A stretch of 64,000 bases of DNA from ZC4RG35 sp964571765 (GCA_964571765.1 CAZNDH010000003.1:62001-126000), one strand, 5' to 3'. Counted from the first letter of the stretch, positions 44,825-54,295 are shown. The notes: generated by a model from the sequence alone, not told the origin. A program made the numbers and translations.

Positions 44825-45855
44825 CCCCCGGCGGCCCGCTCGGCGAGGCCTCTAACCTCCTGGGCCCGGTCGAGCGGAACCACCAGAACCGCATCGGGAG
44901 TCTCCACGACGACCACTTCCGACATGCCTGAGACGGCGACCACTCGGGATGTGGCCACCACGAGGGAGCCGTCAACGTCATCGAGGATCACTCGTCCTCT
45001 GGTCACGTTGCCCCGCTCATCGCGAGGGAGGCGCTGGTGGAGCGAGCGGTAGGCACCGATATCGTCCCAACCGACGTCGATGGGAACTACCAGCGCCGAG
45101 TCGATTCTCTCCATCACCGCATGGTCGAATGAGATCGACTCCACCAGGGTGAAGCCGGGATCTAGGTGAACCACTCCACCCCGTGTCTCGGGGAGTGAGG
45201 ATCTGACCCCCTCCAACACCCGGGGACAGGTCTGGCTCATGGCATCGACAATGGCTCCGGCCCGGGCGACGAACATCCCCGAGTTCCACAGGTGCCTCCC
45301 GTCGGTGGCCAAGCGCTCGGCCTCCTCGAGCCCGGGCTTCTCCTTGAAACGGGACACCTGGAAGGCGTCCCCAATGGGGTCGCCGATCTCGATGTACCCG
45401 TAGCCGGTGTCAGGTCTGCTCGGTTCGACACCAAAGGCAATGATGGCGGCGGAAGTGGCGAGGTCGGTCGCCACGGCAACATGCTCTCTGAAACGGTCGG
45501 GCTCTGAGATGAGGTGGTCAGAGGGGAGGATGACGATGATGTCGCTCCCATCGGCGACCAGTGCGGCCGCGGCCACCGCCGGTGCGGTGTTCCTTCCCCT
45601 GGGCTCAACCACTACCACCGCATCATCGATCCCCATCCTCGCCAGCTCCGACTCCACCAGGGCGAGGTGCTCCGCTCCGGACACGACGATCGGACCGACA
45701 CGACCCGCAAGACCGTCGAGCCTCTCCAAGGTCGCGGCGAACAGGGTGCCCCCTTCCGGGACCAGGTCGACGAACTGCTTGGGCACCTCACGGGTGGAAA
45801 GGGGCCACAAGCGGGTCCCCGAGCCACCGGAGAGGATCACCGGTCGAATTGACAC
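44821..45855 (-). CDS. manC: Mannose-1-phosphate guanylyltransferase
   Basis: A 344-residue nucleotidyltransferase making GDP-mannose from mannose 1-phosphate and GTP. It begins VILSGGSGTRLWPLST with the ManC-typical PKQF; later blocks are VEPRGRNTAPA, LPSDHLI, GYGYIE, FKEKP and WNSGMF. GTG at 45855 is chosen: the longer frame would overlap the divergent ABC gene, leaving 25 bases between starts. GDP-mannose is the donor of the mannosylglycerate synthase at 61.4 kb as well as of envelope mannosides. The gene heads the manC-cytochrome-menC-menD unit. Confidence 0.92.
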   Translation of the reverse strand: MSIRPVILSGGSGTRLWPLSTREVPKQFVDLVPEGGTLFAATLERLDGLAGRVGPIVVSGAEHLALVESELARMGIDDAVVVVEPRGRNTAPAVAAAALVADGSDIIVILPSDHLISEPDRFREHVAVATDLATSAAIIAFGVEPSRPDTGYGYIEIGDPIGDAFQVSRFKEKPGLEEAERLATDGRHLWNSGMFVARAGAIVDAMSQTCPRVLEGVRSSLPETRGGVVHLDPGFTLVESISFDHAVMERIDSALVVPIDVGWDDIGAYRSLHQRLPRDERGNVTRGRVILDDVDGSLVVATSRVVAVSGMSEVVVVETPDAVLVVPLDRAQEVRGLAERAAGG

Positions 45856-45880
45856 CGCTCGGAGGGTACCGTCGCCCGGG

Positions 45881-46780
45881 ATGGCACAAGCGATCCTGGT
45901 CGAAGGGCTGGTCAAGGCCTATGGGGATAACCTGGCCGTCGCCGGGGTCGACCTCACCGTCGACGAGGGCGAGGTATTCGCCATCCTCGGTCCCAACGGC
46001 GCCGGCAAGACAACAATCGTCGAGATCCTCGAAGGCCATCGCACCGCCAGCTCCGGCTCGGTCGCCGTGCTCGGCATGGACCCACGTGAGGGTGGTGGGC
46101 GTTACCGTGACCGGATCGGCATCGTCCTCCAGGCCACCGCCATCGAGCCCGAGCTCACCGTGACCGAAGCCCTCGACCTCTATGGGGGGATGTACTCGAG
46201 GAGAAGGCCCACCGCCGGGCTCATCGAGCTGGTTGGCCTGGAAGGCAAGGCACGCGCCAGGGTCAAGACCTTATCCGGGGGCCAGCAACGGCGTCTCGAG
46301 CTGGCCCTGGGGCTGGTGGGTGACCCCGAGCTCGTCTTTCTCGACGAGCCCACCACCGGGTTCGATCCATCGGCGAGGAGGCAGGCCTGGGAAACGATCG
46401 AGAGCCTGGCGGCTCTGGGGAAGACCATCCTCCTCACCACCCACTACATGGAGGAGGCCCAACGTCTCGCCGACCGGATCGCCATCATCGACGCCGGCCG
46501 GATCGTCGCCGAGGGCACTCCGCGGTCGCTGGTCAGCCGGTACCGGGGACGGTCGGTGATCCGTTTCGCACTCCCAGAAGGGGTCGCCCCCGGCGACCTG
46601 CCGACACCACCCGACGTGACCTCAGACGGGGAGGTCGAATACCACACCGACACCCCGACCGCCCTGCTCCGCACCCTCACCGCATGGGCCGGGGGCCGCT
46701 TCGTCGAGTTGGAGGGCCTGACCGTGCACCGCTCCTCTCTCGAAGACGTCTATCTCGAGCTCACCCGGGAGGAGAATTGA
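45881..46780 (+). CDS. ABC transporter ATP-binding protein, DrrA-like
   Basis: A 299-residue exporter ATPase with Walker A GPNGAGKTT, signature LSGGQQRRLELALGL, Walker B LVFLDEPTTGFDP and H-loop TTHYMEEAQRL, then a C-terminal regulatory extension. It is coupled to the following permease gene by a TTGA overlap. The pair resembles DrrAB-type drug or lipid exporters with one ATPase and one small permease. Substrate unknown. Confidence 0.92.
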   Translation: MAQAILVEGLVKAYGDNLAVAGVDLTVDEGEVFAILGPNGAGKTTIVEILEGHRTASSGSVAVLGMDPREGGGRYRDRIGIVLQATAIEPELTVTEALDLYGGMYSRRRPTAGLIELVGLEGKARARVKTLSGGQQRRLELALGLVGDPELVFLDEPTTGFDPSARRQAWETIESLAALGKTILLTTHYMEEAQRLADRIAIIDAGRIVAEGTPRSLVSRYRGRSVIRFALPEGVAPGDLPTPPDVTSDGEVEYHTDTPTALLRTLTAWAGGRFVELEGLTVHRSSLEDVYLELTREEN

Positions 46781-47592
46781 GCAGGCAGCGACCCACCAGC
46801 GCCCTGATTCGGGATCAGATCCGATACCAGAACAGGATATTCTGGCGAACCCCGATCGCCGCATTCTTCACCCTGGCCTTCCCGGTACTGCTCCTCGTGC
46901 TTTTCGGTGCCTTGTTCGGCAACCAGCCCGACACCGACTCCACCGCCGTCGTCCAGTACTTCGCCCCCAACCTGGCGGTGTTCGCCGCGGTGTCGGCGAC
47001 CTTCACCAATCTGGGGATCGGCACTGCCATCGCCCGGGACAGGGGGATCCTCAAGCGGGTGCGAGGGACCCCGCTGCCTGCGTGGGTCTACATCGCGGGC
47101 AGGATCGGGTCGGCAGCCTACATCGCGGTGCTGGCGGTGGGGATGATGCTGGGGCTCGGCGTCGCGGTCTATGGGATCCGCCTGGACGTCGCCGGAATCC
47201 CCGCGGCGCTCCTGGCCTTCCTCGCCGGGGTGTTCTGCTTCTCCGCCCTGGGCCTCATGGTGGCCTCTCTGGCGCCGAGCGGCGACTCGACACCGGCGAT
47301 CACCAACGCCACGTTGCTCCCCCTGGCCTTCGTTTCCGACATCTTCATCCCGATGAGCAACCCCCCAAGGTGGATGGAGATCGTTGGTGACGTCTTTCCC
47401 CTCAAGCATTTCGCCGTCGCCTTCCGCGAGCCTCTGGCAGTCGGCTCACCGACGGAGATCCCCTGGCTCAGCCTCCTGGTCATGATGGCCTGGGGCGTTG
47501 GCGCCTTCCTGATCGCGTCGAGGACGTTCCGTTGGGACCCCAGGGAGAGAGGATCCGGCAGTCCGCGGAGAGCCAGGGTGACCGGCCGCTAG
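46777..47592 (+). CDS. ABC-2 type transporter permease, DrrB-like
   Basis: A 271-residue permease with six hydrophobic helices, starting with FFTLAFPVLLLVLFG and including the ABC-2 segment LKRVRGTPLPAWVY between helices two and three and FIPMSNPP near the end. The TTG at 46777 is the best start: it overlaps the ATPase stop and has GGGAGGAG just upstream. It forms a homodimeric channel with the preceding ATPase. The last four bases overlap the convergent coiled-coil gene. Confidence 0.88.
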   Translation: MSRQRPTSALIRDQIRYQNRIFWRTPIAAFFTLAFPVLLLVLFGALFGNQPDTDSTAVVQYFAPNLAVFAAVSATFTNLGIGTAIARDRGILKRVRGTPLPAWVYIAGRIGSAAYIAVLAVGMMLGLGVAVYGIRLDVAGIPAALLAFLAGVFCFSALGLMVASLAPSGDSTPAITNATLLPLAFVSDIFIPMSNPPRWMEIVGDVFPLKHFAVAFREPLAVGSPTEIPWLSLLVMMAWGVGAFLIASRTFRWDPRERGSGSPRRARVTGR

Positions 47593-49031
47593 TCGGTCGT
47601 CGAGATGGAGACGTAACCGCACTCGCGGCAAATCGACCGGGCGATGCCAAGTCCACCCGGGGCCTCGACGAACTCGTGCTCGTGTATCCGCCCGCCACGG
47701 GTGAACGCCGACTTGACCGCACCCATGAAGCCCGCCTTCTCCCGAGTGGCCCCGGCCAACGCCGGTTCAGGCGCAGGCTGGGAAGACTCCCCCTCGTATG
47801 ACCCGAGATCCACCACCAGTTCCCTCGCCCCGTCGTCCTCCGCCTCGTCGGCCTGACCGTCCGATGGACCCGAGGTCCCCAGGACCTCCTCCGCCATCCC
47901 CGGCTCAGCCTCCCCGTCGTCGGCTGCCTCGACCGGCCCTCCGGCCTCGATGCCGTCGGCCTCCCCCGGGACGCTTCGCTCGGTCTCGAGTCGCTCCTTT
48001 TCGACCCGTTCGGCCTCCAGCTGCTCCAACTCGAGTCTCCTGGCGTCGACCGCCTCCATCTCGGCCTGGGCGGCAGCGACCCGCTCTGCCTCGGCGCGCT
48101 CCATCTCCCGGCGGGCGTTCTCGACACGGGCCATCTCCTCCTTGAGGGCCAGGGCGCGTGCCTCGTCCTCGCCGGCGCGGGCACTCCGATCGATCTCCAT
48201 CTTCTCGAGACGTTCCCGCTCCTTCTGGAGCTTCACCATCTCCGCCTTGAAGGTGGCGGCTCGCTCAGCCTCGATTCTGAGGTGCTCCGCCCGCTCCTCC
48301 TCTAAGCGAGCCATCTCCAGGCGGAACGCCTCGATACGCTGGGCGTCCCTCTCCTCGGCCTCGCGCCGCAACTCCTCCAGTCTGTGACGCTCACCCTCGA
48401 GCTGGGCCCTCTCCTCTGCGAGCTTGGCCCGCTCCTCGGCGAGCCGGCCCTCCTCGGCCCGGTGCGCCGTAGTCCGATCAGCCTCGGCCTTGTCGACGGC
48501 CATGGGCGACATGACATCACCGCCGGTCTCCCCGACGTCTGAGATCGACTGGTCCGACTCGGTGACGATCGGCTCGGGCGACGACGTCATCGCCCGAGCC
48601 CCGGACGGTGCGCTCGGAGCGGACTCCGCCCGGCCCATGAAGCTGCGCCGCTCCACCTTGAGGTTGGCCTCCATCGCCGCCCTCAGCTCGGCCACCCGAG
48701 ACGGTTTGACGCCCGATCGTGAGCTACGGACGGCAAAGCTCCGCTTCAGGGGTCCCAGCGAGTTGATCCGCGCCCAGACCTCGCCCATCTCCTCGACCCC
48801 GCGGTAGGCGAAGTCCATGGGCTCGTCGGCGATGAAGGTGAGCTCTTCACCGTCGAGTTCGAGCTGGAACGCCGACGAGATGAGTCGGCGGGCGCGCACA
48901 TCGACCAGCGACCATCTCCCCAGGGACTCCCCGTCGAGCACCACCTCTATCTGCTTGTCTTCGACGAGGATGGTCGCCGGGATCCCCGGATGGTCGACCT
49001 CGGGAATACGTATCTCGCCGGTGAATTTCAC
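47589..49031 (-). CDS. Uncharacterised protein: N-terminal domain, long coiled coil, CxxC tail
   Basis: A 480-residue protein I do not recognise. Residues 1-95 look like a compact beta-rich domain (IPATILVEDKQIEVVLDG, GRWSLVDVRARRL, ELTFIADEP). A disordered Ser/Pro segment leads into a long, highly charged helix from about residue 180 to 345 with repeated EERA, AERV and EMARLE units, a probable coiled coil. An acidic linker and a conserved-looking tail end in GIARSICRECGYVSIS, half of a zinc ribbon. No signal peptide or membrane segment. GTG start. Its neighbours are gcvP upstream on the same strand and the opposing ABC permease. Confidence 0.75.
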   Translation of the reverse strand: MKFTGEIRIPEVDHPGIPATILVEDKQIEVVLDGESLGRWSLVDVRARRLISSAFQLELDGEELTFIADEPMDFAYRGVEEMGEVWARINSLGPLKRSFAVRSSRSGVKPSRVAELRAAMEANLKVERRSFMGRAESAPSAPSGARAMTSSPEPIVTESDQSISDVGETGGDVMSPMAVDKAEADRTTAHRAEEGRLAEERAKLAEERAQLEGERHRLEELRREAEERDAQRIEAFRLEMARLEEERAEHLRIEAERAATFKAEMVKLQKERERLEKMEIDRSARAGEDEARALALKEEMARVENARREMERAEAERVAAAQAEMEAVDARRLELEQLEAERVEKERLETERSVPGEADGIEAGGPVEAADDGEAEPGMAEEVLGTSGPSDGQADEAEDDGARELVVDLGSYEGESSQPAPEPALAGATREKAGFMGAVKSAFTRGGRIHEHEFVEAPGGLGIARSICRECGYVSISTTD

Positions 49032-49076
49032 GGCGTCATCCTGGTTCGAGCCCCCGAATCCTGGTTTGTGGCCGCT

Positions 49077-49105
49077 AACGATCCCATTGCAGGAAGGAAT
49101 GTCAA
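49077..49105 (-). promoter_or_regulatory. Possible promoter for the coiled-coil gene
   Basis: A perfect TTGACA lies at 49105-49100 on the minus strand, about 70 bases before the GTG of the coiled-coil gene and within the 81-base gap after gcvP. The -10 position is poor (ATCGTT at 17-base spacing), so this is only a candidate. Confidence 0.28.
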
Positions 49106-49112
49106 GCTGGAT

Positions 49113-51938
49113 TCAGCCATAGGCCTCCAGCGGCGGGCAGGAGCACATCAGGTTGCGATCACCGGCGGGACCGTCGATCCTCGACACCGGGGGCCAGTAC
49201 TTGTTCCCGAGCAGGCGGGGAACGGGAAATGCGGCAACCTCACGAGGGTATGACCGGTTCCACTCCGTGGCCGCGACGTCGGCCGCCGGGTGGGGAGCGA
49301 GCACCAGAGGATTGTCGTCGGTGGGCCACTCGCCGGAAGCGACACGGTCGGCCTCGGCCTTGATGGCGATCATCGCCTCGCAGAACCTGTCCAACTCCTC
49401 CAGCGACTCCGACTCGGTGGGCTCGATCATCAGAGTCCCCGCCACCGGGAATGAAAGGGTGGGAGCATGAAATCCGTAGTCGGCGAGCCTCTTGGCGACG
49501 TCCTCGGCATCGATCCCTGCCTCCCGGGTCAGGGGCCTGAGGTCGAGGATGCACTCGTGCGCCACCCGGCCCCCGGGATCGGTGTACAGCACCGGGAAGT
49601 GGGGATCGAGACGGCGCGCCACGTAGTTGGCGGAGAGGATGGCCACTTTGCTGGCCAGCCTGAGCCCGTCGGCCCCCATCAGACGGATGTATGCGTAGGG
49701 AATGGGGAGAATTCCCGCCGAGCCGAAGGGAGCGCCCGAGATCGGGCCGATGCCGGTGGCCGGCCCCGACTCGGTCACCAATGGATGGTTGGGTAGGAAC
49801 GGGGCGAGGTGGGCCTTGGCCCCCACCGGCCCTACACCCGGGCCCCCTCCACCGTGGGGGATGGTGAAGGTCTTGTGCAGGTTGAGATGCCCGATGTCGG
49901 CACCGAAGTCGCCCGGTCTGGCCAGACCGACAAGGGCATTGAGATTGGCGCCATCTACGTAGACCTGGCCCCCATGGGAGTGGACGATCTCGGCGAGACG
50001 GCGGATGCCGGGCTCGAACACGCCGTGAGTCGAGGGGTAGGTGACCATGGCCGCCGCCAGCCTCTCGGAATGCTCCGCAGCCCTGGCCTCGAGGTCGTCG
50101 AGGTCGACGTTGCCCCTCCGATCTGTGGCCACCACGACCACCCTCATCCCGGCCATGACCGCCGATGCGGCGTTGGTGCCGTGCGCTGAGGCGGGGATGA
50201 GGCACACCTCGCGCTGATCTTCGCCCCGGGACCGGTGAAAGGCTGCGATGGCGAGGAGGCCCGCAAGCTCACCCTGCGACCCGGCGTTGGGCTGCAAGGA
50301 CACCTTGTCATAGCCGGTGATCTCGGCGAGATGGCGCTCCAGCCCGGTGATCAACTCCAGGTACCCCGCGGCCTGGTCGATCGGGGCGTATGGGTGCATC
50401 CCGGAGAATTCCCGCCAGGTCATCGGGACCATCTCGGTGGTGGCGTTGAGCTTCATGGTGCACGACCCCAAGGGGATCATGGTGCGATCGAGGGCCAGGT
50501 CACGGTCGGCGAGGCGACGCAGGTAGCGGAGCATCTCGTGCTCGGACTGGTACCGGCTGAAGACCTGGTGGGTGAGATAGGCGCTCTCCCGGTTTGCCCA
50601 CACCGGTATGCCGGTGGCGACCCTGTCGGAGGATGGGGCGCCGAAGACCCCAAGCAATGCCTCCACCACCTCGGCGTCGCAGGTCTCGTCAAGGGCGACG
50701 CGGACGTGTTCCTCGTCGGGTGACCCCAGGTTGATCCCCGCCTCCCTCGCCCGTTCCAGTACCGGGCTCGCCCCCCCGGGGACTCGTACCGTCACGGTGT
50801 CGAACCAGGTGTCGTTGACCACCTCGAATCCGGAAGCCACCAGGCCGGCGACCAGGTCGGAGGTCATCTGGTGCAGCGAAGCCGCGATCGACCGAAGCCC
50901 ATCCGGACCGTGCCAGCATGCGTAGAGCCCGGCGACCACGGCGAGAAGGACCTGGGCAGTGCACACGTTGGAGGTGGCCTTCTCCCGACGGATGTGCTGC
51001 TCACGGGTCTGCAAGGCGAGCCGGTAGGCGGTCAGGCCGGAACGGTCGCGAGAGACCCCCACCAGTCGCCCGGGGAGCGCTCTGACAGACTCCTGGCGAC
51101 AGGAGATGAACCCGGCGTGGGGGCCCCCGAAGCCCATGGGGACCCCGAAACGCTGGGCCGATCCCACAGCGATATCGGCGCCCCACTCCCCTGGTGGGAC
51201 GAGCAGGGTGAGAGCGAGGAGATCGGTGGTGGCGATCACCATCGCCCCGGCCTCCCGGAACCGCTCGGCGGTATCACGGTGGTCGACCACAGCTCCAGAG
51301 GAGCCCGGATAGGCGAGGAGTACGCCGAAGGCAGATTCGGGGTCGATGTGGTCGCCGAGGTCGACCAGCTCGATCCCGACCGCAGCGGCGCGGGTCCGGA
51401 TCACCTCTCTCGTGGGCAAATGGCAGTCGGGATCGACGACGAAGACCGTGCGGTCGCCGCGGTGAAGCCGTCGCGCCATGGCCATGGCCTCGGCGGCCGC
51501 CGTGGGCTCGTCGAGAAGCGACGAGTTGGCCAAGTCGAGTCCGGTGAGATCGGCGACCATGGTCTGGAAGTTGAGCAGTGCCTCCAGCCGTCCCTGGGAG
51601 ATCTCGGGCTGGTAGGGGGTGTAGGCGGTGTACCAGGCGGGGTCCTCGAGCACGTTGCGCTGGATCACCGGCGGGGTGCGGGTGTCGTGGTAACCCAAAC
51701 CGATGAGCGACCGGAGAACCCGGTTCTTCCCGGCGATCTCGCCGAGGTGGTCGATGATGGCGGCCTCACTCATCGCCGGGGGGAGGTCGAGCCGCGGGTC
51801 ATAGATCGACTCAGGGATGGTGGAGGTCACCAGGTCTTCCAGCGTCGACGCCCCCACCACGGCGAGCATCTTCTCGATGTCGGCGGGGCGAGGCCCTATG
51901 TGGCGGTCTGAGAAGCGGTCGTGCTGGTGGTGGGGCAT
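49113..51938 (-). CDS. gcvP: Glycine dehydrogenase (decarboxylating), P-protein
   Basis: A 941-residue fused-form P-protein of the glycine cleavage system, decarboxylating glycine and loading the aminomethyl group on GcvH. It contains both halves: an N-terminal RHIGPRPADIEKML start and the C-terminal half with the pyridoxal-lysine motif NLHKTFTIPHGGGGPG. The length matches the family (about 950). ATG 51938 has GGAG six bases upstream; ATG 51950 is the alternative. gcvT and gcvH are absent locally. A glycine riboswitch lies directly upstream on the same strand, so expression is expected to rise with glycine. Confidence 0.95.
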   Translation of the reverse strand: MPHHQHDRFSDRHIGPRPADIEKMLAVVGASTLEDLVTSTIPESIYDPRLDLPPAMSEAAIIDHLGEIAGKNRVLRSLIGLGYHDTRTPPVIQRNVLEDPAWYTAYTPYQPEISQGRLEALLNFQTMVADLTGLDLANSSLLDEPTAAAEAMAMARRLHRGDRTVFVVDPDCHLPTREVIRTRAAAVGIELVDLGDHIDPESAFGVLLAYPGSSGAVVDHRDTAERFREAGAMVIATTDLLALTLLVPPGEWGADIAVGSAQRFGVPMGFGGPHAGFISCRQESVRALPGRLVGVSRDRSGLTAYRLALQTREQHIRREKATSNVCTAQVLLAVVAGLYACWHGPDGLRSIAASLHQMTSDLVAGLVASGFEVVNDTWFDTVTVRVPGGASPVLERAREAGINLGSPDEEHVRVALDETCDAEVVEALLGVFGAPSSDRVATGIPVWANRESAYLTHQVFSRYQSEHEMLRYLRRLADRDLALDRTMIPLGSCTMKLNATTEMVPMTWREFSGMHPYAPIDQAAGYLELITGLERHLAEITGYDKVSLQPNAGSQGELAGLLAIAAFHRSRGEDQREVCLIPASAHGTNAASAVMAGMRVVVVATDRRGNVDLDDLEARAAEHSERLAAAMVTYPSTHGVFEPGIRRLAEIVHSHGGQVYVDGANLNALVGLARPGDFGADIGHLNLHKTFTIPHGGGGPGVGPVGAKAHLAPFLPNHPLVTESGPATGIGPISGAPFGSAGILPIPYAYIRLMGADGLRLASKVAILSANYVARRLDPHFPVLYTDPGGRVAHECILDLRPLTREAGIDAEDVAKRLADYGFHAPTLSFPVAGTLMIEPTESESLEELDRFCEAMIAIKAEADRVASGEWPTDDNPLVLAPHPAADVAATEWNRSYPREVAAFPVPRLLGNKYWPPVSRIDGPAGDRNLMCSCPPLEAYG

Positions 51939-51991
51939 AGGGGTCTCCATGAGTCGTTTGTCGACCCTTCCCCGCTGTCGTCTCCTCCAGC

Positions 51992-52082
51992 GATGCCTCA
52001 GCCAGTCGGTCCAGTCGCCTGAGAGTTTCCGGGAAGGTGTTGCCCCTTCGGCGCCTCGTGCGAGGCTCTCCCGTCCGGCATC
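51992..52082 (-). promoter_or_regulatory. Glycine riboswitch, single aptamer
   Basis: The leader of gcvP holds a clear glycine aptamer, read on the minus strand. In order: stem arm GATGCC (52082-52077), CGGGAGAGCC, the conserved GGCGCCGAAGGGGCAA, a variable hairpin, then ACTCTCAGGCGACTGGAC, and the closing arm GGCATC (51997-51992), which pairs perfectly with the first. Only one aptamer is evident, whereas tandem pairs are common. Glycine binding would be expected to turn gcvP on. Confidence 0.9.
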
Positions 52083-52094
52083 TGTGGCCGGGAC

Positions 52095-52100
52095 ATTGTA
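52095..52100 (-). promoter_or_regulatory. Candidate -10 element (TACAAT) for the gcvP leader
   Basis: TACAAT on the minus strand matches TATAAT in five of six positions. A transcription start about seven bases downstream would fall five or so bases before the first riboswitch stem, a good fit. I see no clear -35 element; it would lie at the 3' end of ychF. Confidence 0.5.
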
Positions 52101-52117
52101 CCTCGTACCCAATCGAG

Positions 52118-53200
52118 CTAGACGCTGAACCTGAAGTCGACAACATCATCGGGCCGCATCACATATCCCTTGCCCTCCGAGCGGACCAGGCCCTGCGCCC
52201 GGGCAGCCTGCCACGAACCGGCCTCGACCAGACGGGTGTAGTCGACGACCTCGGCAGCGATGAATCCCCTTTGGAAGTCGGAGTGGATCTCCCCGGCCGC
52301 CTCGGGGGCGGTGGCCCCGGCACGGATGGTCCATGCTCGCGCCTCCTTGGGCCCTGCGGTGAGGAAGGTCTGCAGGCCCAGCACCCGGAAGGCTACGCGG
52401 ACCATACGGTCGAGGCCCGAGATGTCGAGGCCGGCGGCCTCGAGCATCTCCTCCCGCTCGGCCGGATCCAGGGTGGCCAGCTGTGCCTCGAACTCGGCAT
52501 CGAGGAAGATTGCCTCGGATGGAGCCACCATCGAGGTCAATTCGTTCCGGCGTTCCACGTCGTCGAGGAGCTTCTGGTCAGAGTTGAACAGGTAGATGAT
52601 CGGCTTGGCGGTGAGAAGGTTGAGTTCGGCAAAGTCCGAGGATCGGCCCATCAGGCCTGGCTCGGAGCTGATCATGCGCCCCTCGGCGACAACAGCATGG
52701 AGTGATCGCACCAGCTCTGCCATGGGCTGGAGACGCCGGTCGACGGTGGCCTCCTTCTCCAGCCCGGCGAGGCGTCTCTCCAGGCTCTCCAGATCGGCGA
52801 GGGCGAGCTCGGTCTCCACTGTCTCGATGTCCCCTCCCGGGTCGCTGTGACCGGCGACCCGGGCGATGGTCGCCGAATCGAACGCCCGGACCACGTGGCA
52901 GATTGCGCTGACGTCGCGGATGTTCCCCAGGAACCGGTTTCCCAGGCCCTCACCCCTGCTGGCACCTCGCACCAGCCCGGCGATATCGACGAAGCGCACC
53001 GTTGCCGGGGTCTTCTTCACCGAGGAGAACATCTCAGCGAGCACATCGAGGCGCCGATCCGGCATCGGGACCACACCCACGTTCGGCTCGACGGTGGCGA
53101 AGGGATAGTTGGCGGCCAGGGCCCCTGCACTGGTGAGGGCGTTGAACAGGGTGGACTTGCCAACGTTGGGAAGCCCCACGATGCCGACGGAGAGACTCAT
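52118..53200 (-). CDS. ychF: Redox/ribosome-associated ATPase YchF (OLA1 family)
   Basis: A 360-residue P-loop protein of the Obg-related YchF family, which hydrolyses ATP rather than GTP and associates with ribosomes. It begins MSLSVGIVGLPNVGKSTLFN, has ANYPFATVEPNVG (switch I), DIAGLVRGASRGEGLGN (switch II) and NSDQ in place of the GTPase NKxD. The C-terminal TGS domain includes the motifs around HSDFQRGFIAAEV and GKGYVMRPDDVV. Length is the family standard. Divergent from gpsA across 56 bases. Confidence 0.96.
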   Translation of the reverse strand: MSLSVGIVGLPNVGKSTLFNALTSAGALAANYPFATVEPNVGVVPMPDRRLDVLAEMFSSVKKTPATVRFVDIAGLVRGASRGEGLGNRFLGNIRDVSAICHVVRAFDSATIARVAGHSDPGGDIETVETELALADLESLERRLAGLEKEATVDRRLQPMAELVRSLHAVVAEGRMISSEPGLMGRSSDFAELNLLTAKPIIYLFNSDQKLLDDVERRNELTSMVAPSEAIFLDAEFEAQLATLDPAEREEMLEAAGLDISGLDRMVRVAFRVLGLQTFLTAGPKEARAWTIRAGATAPEAAGEIHSDFQRGFIAAEVVDYTRLVEAGSWQAARAQGLVRSEGKGYVMRPDDVVDFRFSV

Positions 53201-53256
53201 CCGGACGCCGAGATTAGGAACGGCGGCGAACCGCCCCGGGCTAGCGTCCCCCCGAG

Positions 53257-54255
53257 ATGGAGAAAGTGGCGGTGATCGGCGCCGGGTCCTGGGGGACCAC
53301 GATGGCGGTGCTCGCCTCGGCTACCACACCCACCCACCTCTACGCCCGGCGCTCCGAGCTCGCCGACGCCATGGCACGGACCAGGGTCAATGCTCAGTAT
53401 CTCACCGGTCTGCCCCTTCCCGAGGCGGTGACCCCGACCGCTTCGGCTGAGCATGCGCTGGACCGCGCCGGGGTTGTGGTGGTCGCGGTGCCCTCTCACG
53501 GGTTCCGCGAAGTGTTTCGCCGGCTGGTACCGATGATCACCCCCGAGATCCCTGTGATCTCGCTGACCAAGGGTATCGAGCAGGGGAGCCTGGCCACCAT
53601 GACGAGGGTGATCGGTGAGGAGTCGCCGGCACACGACCCTTCCCTAATCGGGGTCCTCACCGGCCCCAACCTGGCCTCCGAGATCGCTGCCGGCCAGCCG
53701 GCGGCCGCGGTGGTGGCGGTGGGCAGCGACCAGGCGGCTCGCCAGGTCCAGTCGGTGTTCATGGGCCCTACGTTTCGGGTCTATACCAACGACGATGTAG
53801 TGGGTTGCGAGCTGGGTGGGGCCATCAAGAACGTGATGGCGATCGCCGCCGGTATGTCCGACGGGCTCGGTTTCGGCGACAACACCAAGGCGACCCTGAT
53901 CACCAGGGCGCTGGCCGAGATCACCCGCCTCGGAGTGAGCCTGGGAGGCCGGCCTTCGACCTTCGCCGGGTTGGCCGGCATGGGTGACCTCATCGCCACC
54001 TGCAACTCGGCGAGGAGCCGCAATCACCAGGTGGGCTTTGCCCTGGCCAAGGGAAGGGTGCTCGACGAGATCGTCGCCGAGATGCAGATGGTCGCCGAGG
54101 GGGTCAAGACCACCACCAGTGTCCTCGGGCTGGCCGAGAGGGCCGGTGTGGAGATGCCCATAGCCGAGCACGTGGCCATGGTCCTCCACCAGGGTGTCCA
54201 TCCCAGGGACGCCGTGCTCAGCCTGATGACTCGTCAAGCCAGGCCCGAGGTCTGA
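53257..54255 (+). CDS. gpsA: NAD(P)-dependent glycerol-3-phosphate dehydrogenase
   Basis: A 332-residue enzyme reducing dihydroxyacetone phosphate to sn-glycerol 3-phosphate for lipid synthesis. The Rossmann loop GAGSWGT is at residues 8-14; SLTKGIE, GPNLASEIAAG, the catalytic lysine in ELGGAIKNVMAIAAG, and the GLAGMGDLIATC block with SRNHQVG follow. It supplies the substrate of PlsB and PlsY, which lie 44 kb away. The ATG has no strong ribosome-binding site. Confidence 0.95.
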   Translation: MEKVAVIGAGSWGTTMAVLASATTPTHLYARRSELADAMARTRVNAQYLTGLPLPEAVTPTASAEHALDRAGVVVVAVPSHGFREVFRRLVPMITPEIPVISLTKGIEQGSLATMTRVIGEESPAHDPSLIGVLTGPNLASEIAAGQPAAAVVAVGSDQAARQVQSVFMGPTFRVYTNDDVVGCELGGAIKNVMAIAAGMSDGLGFGDNTKATLITRALAEITRLGVSLGGRPSTFAGLAGMGDLIATCNSARSRNHQVGFALAKGRVLDEIVAEMQMVAEGVKTTTSVLGLAERAGVEMPIAEHVAMVLHQGVHPRDAVLSLMTRQARPEV

Positions 54256-54295
54256 ACGGGACTAAAGCGGGCCGGTCAGGGGTTGCGAACTTCCT

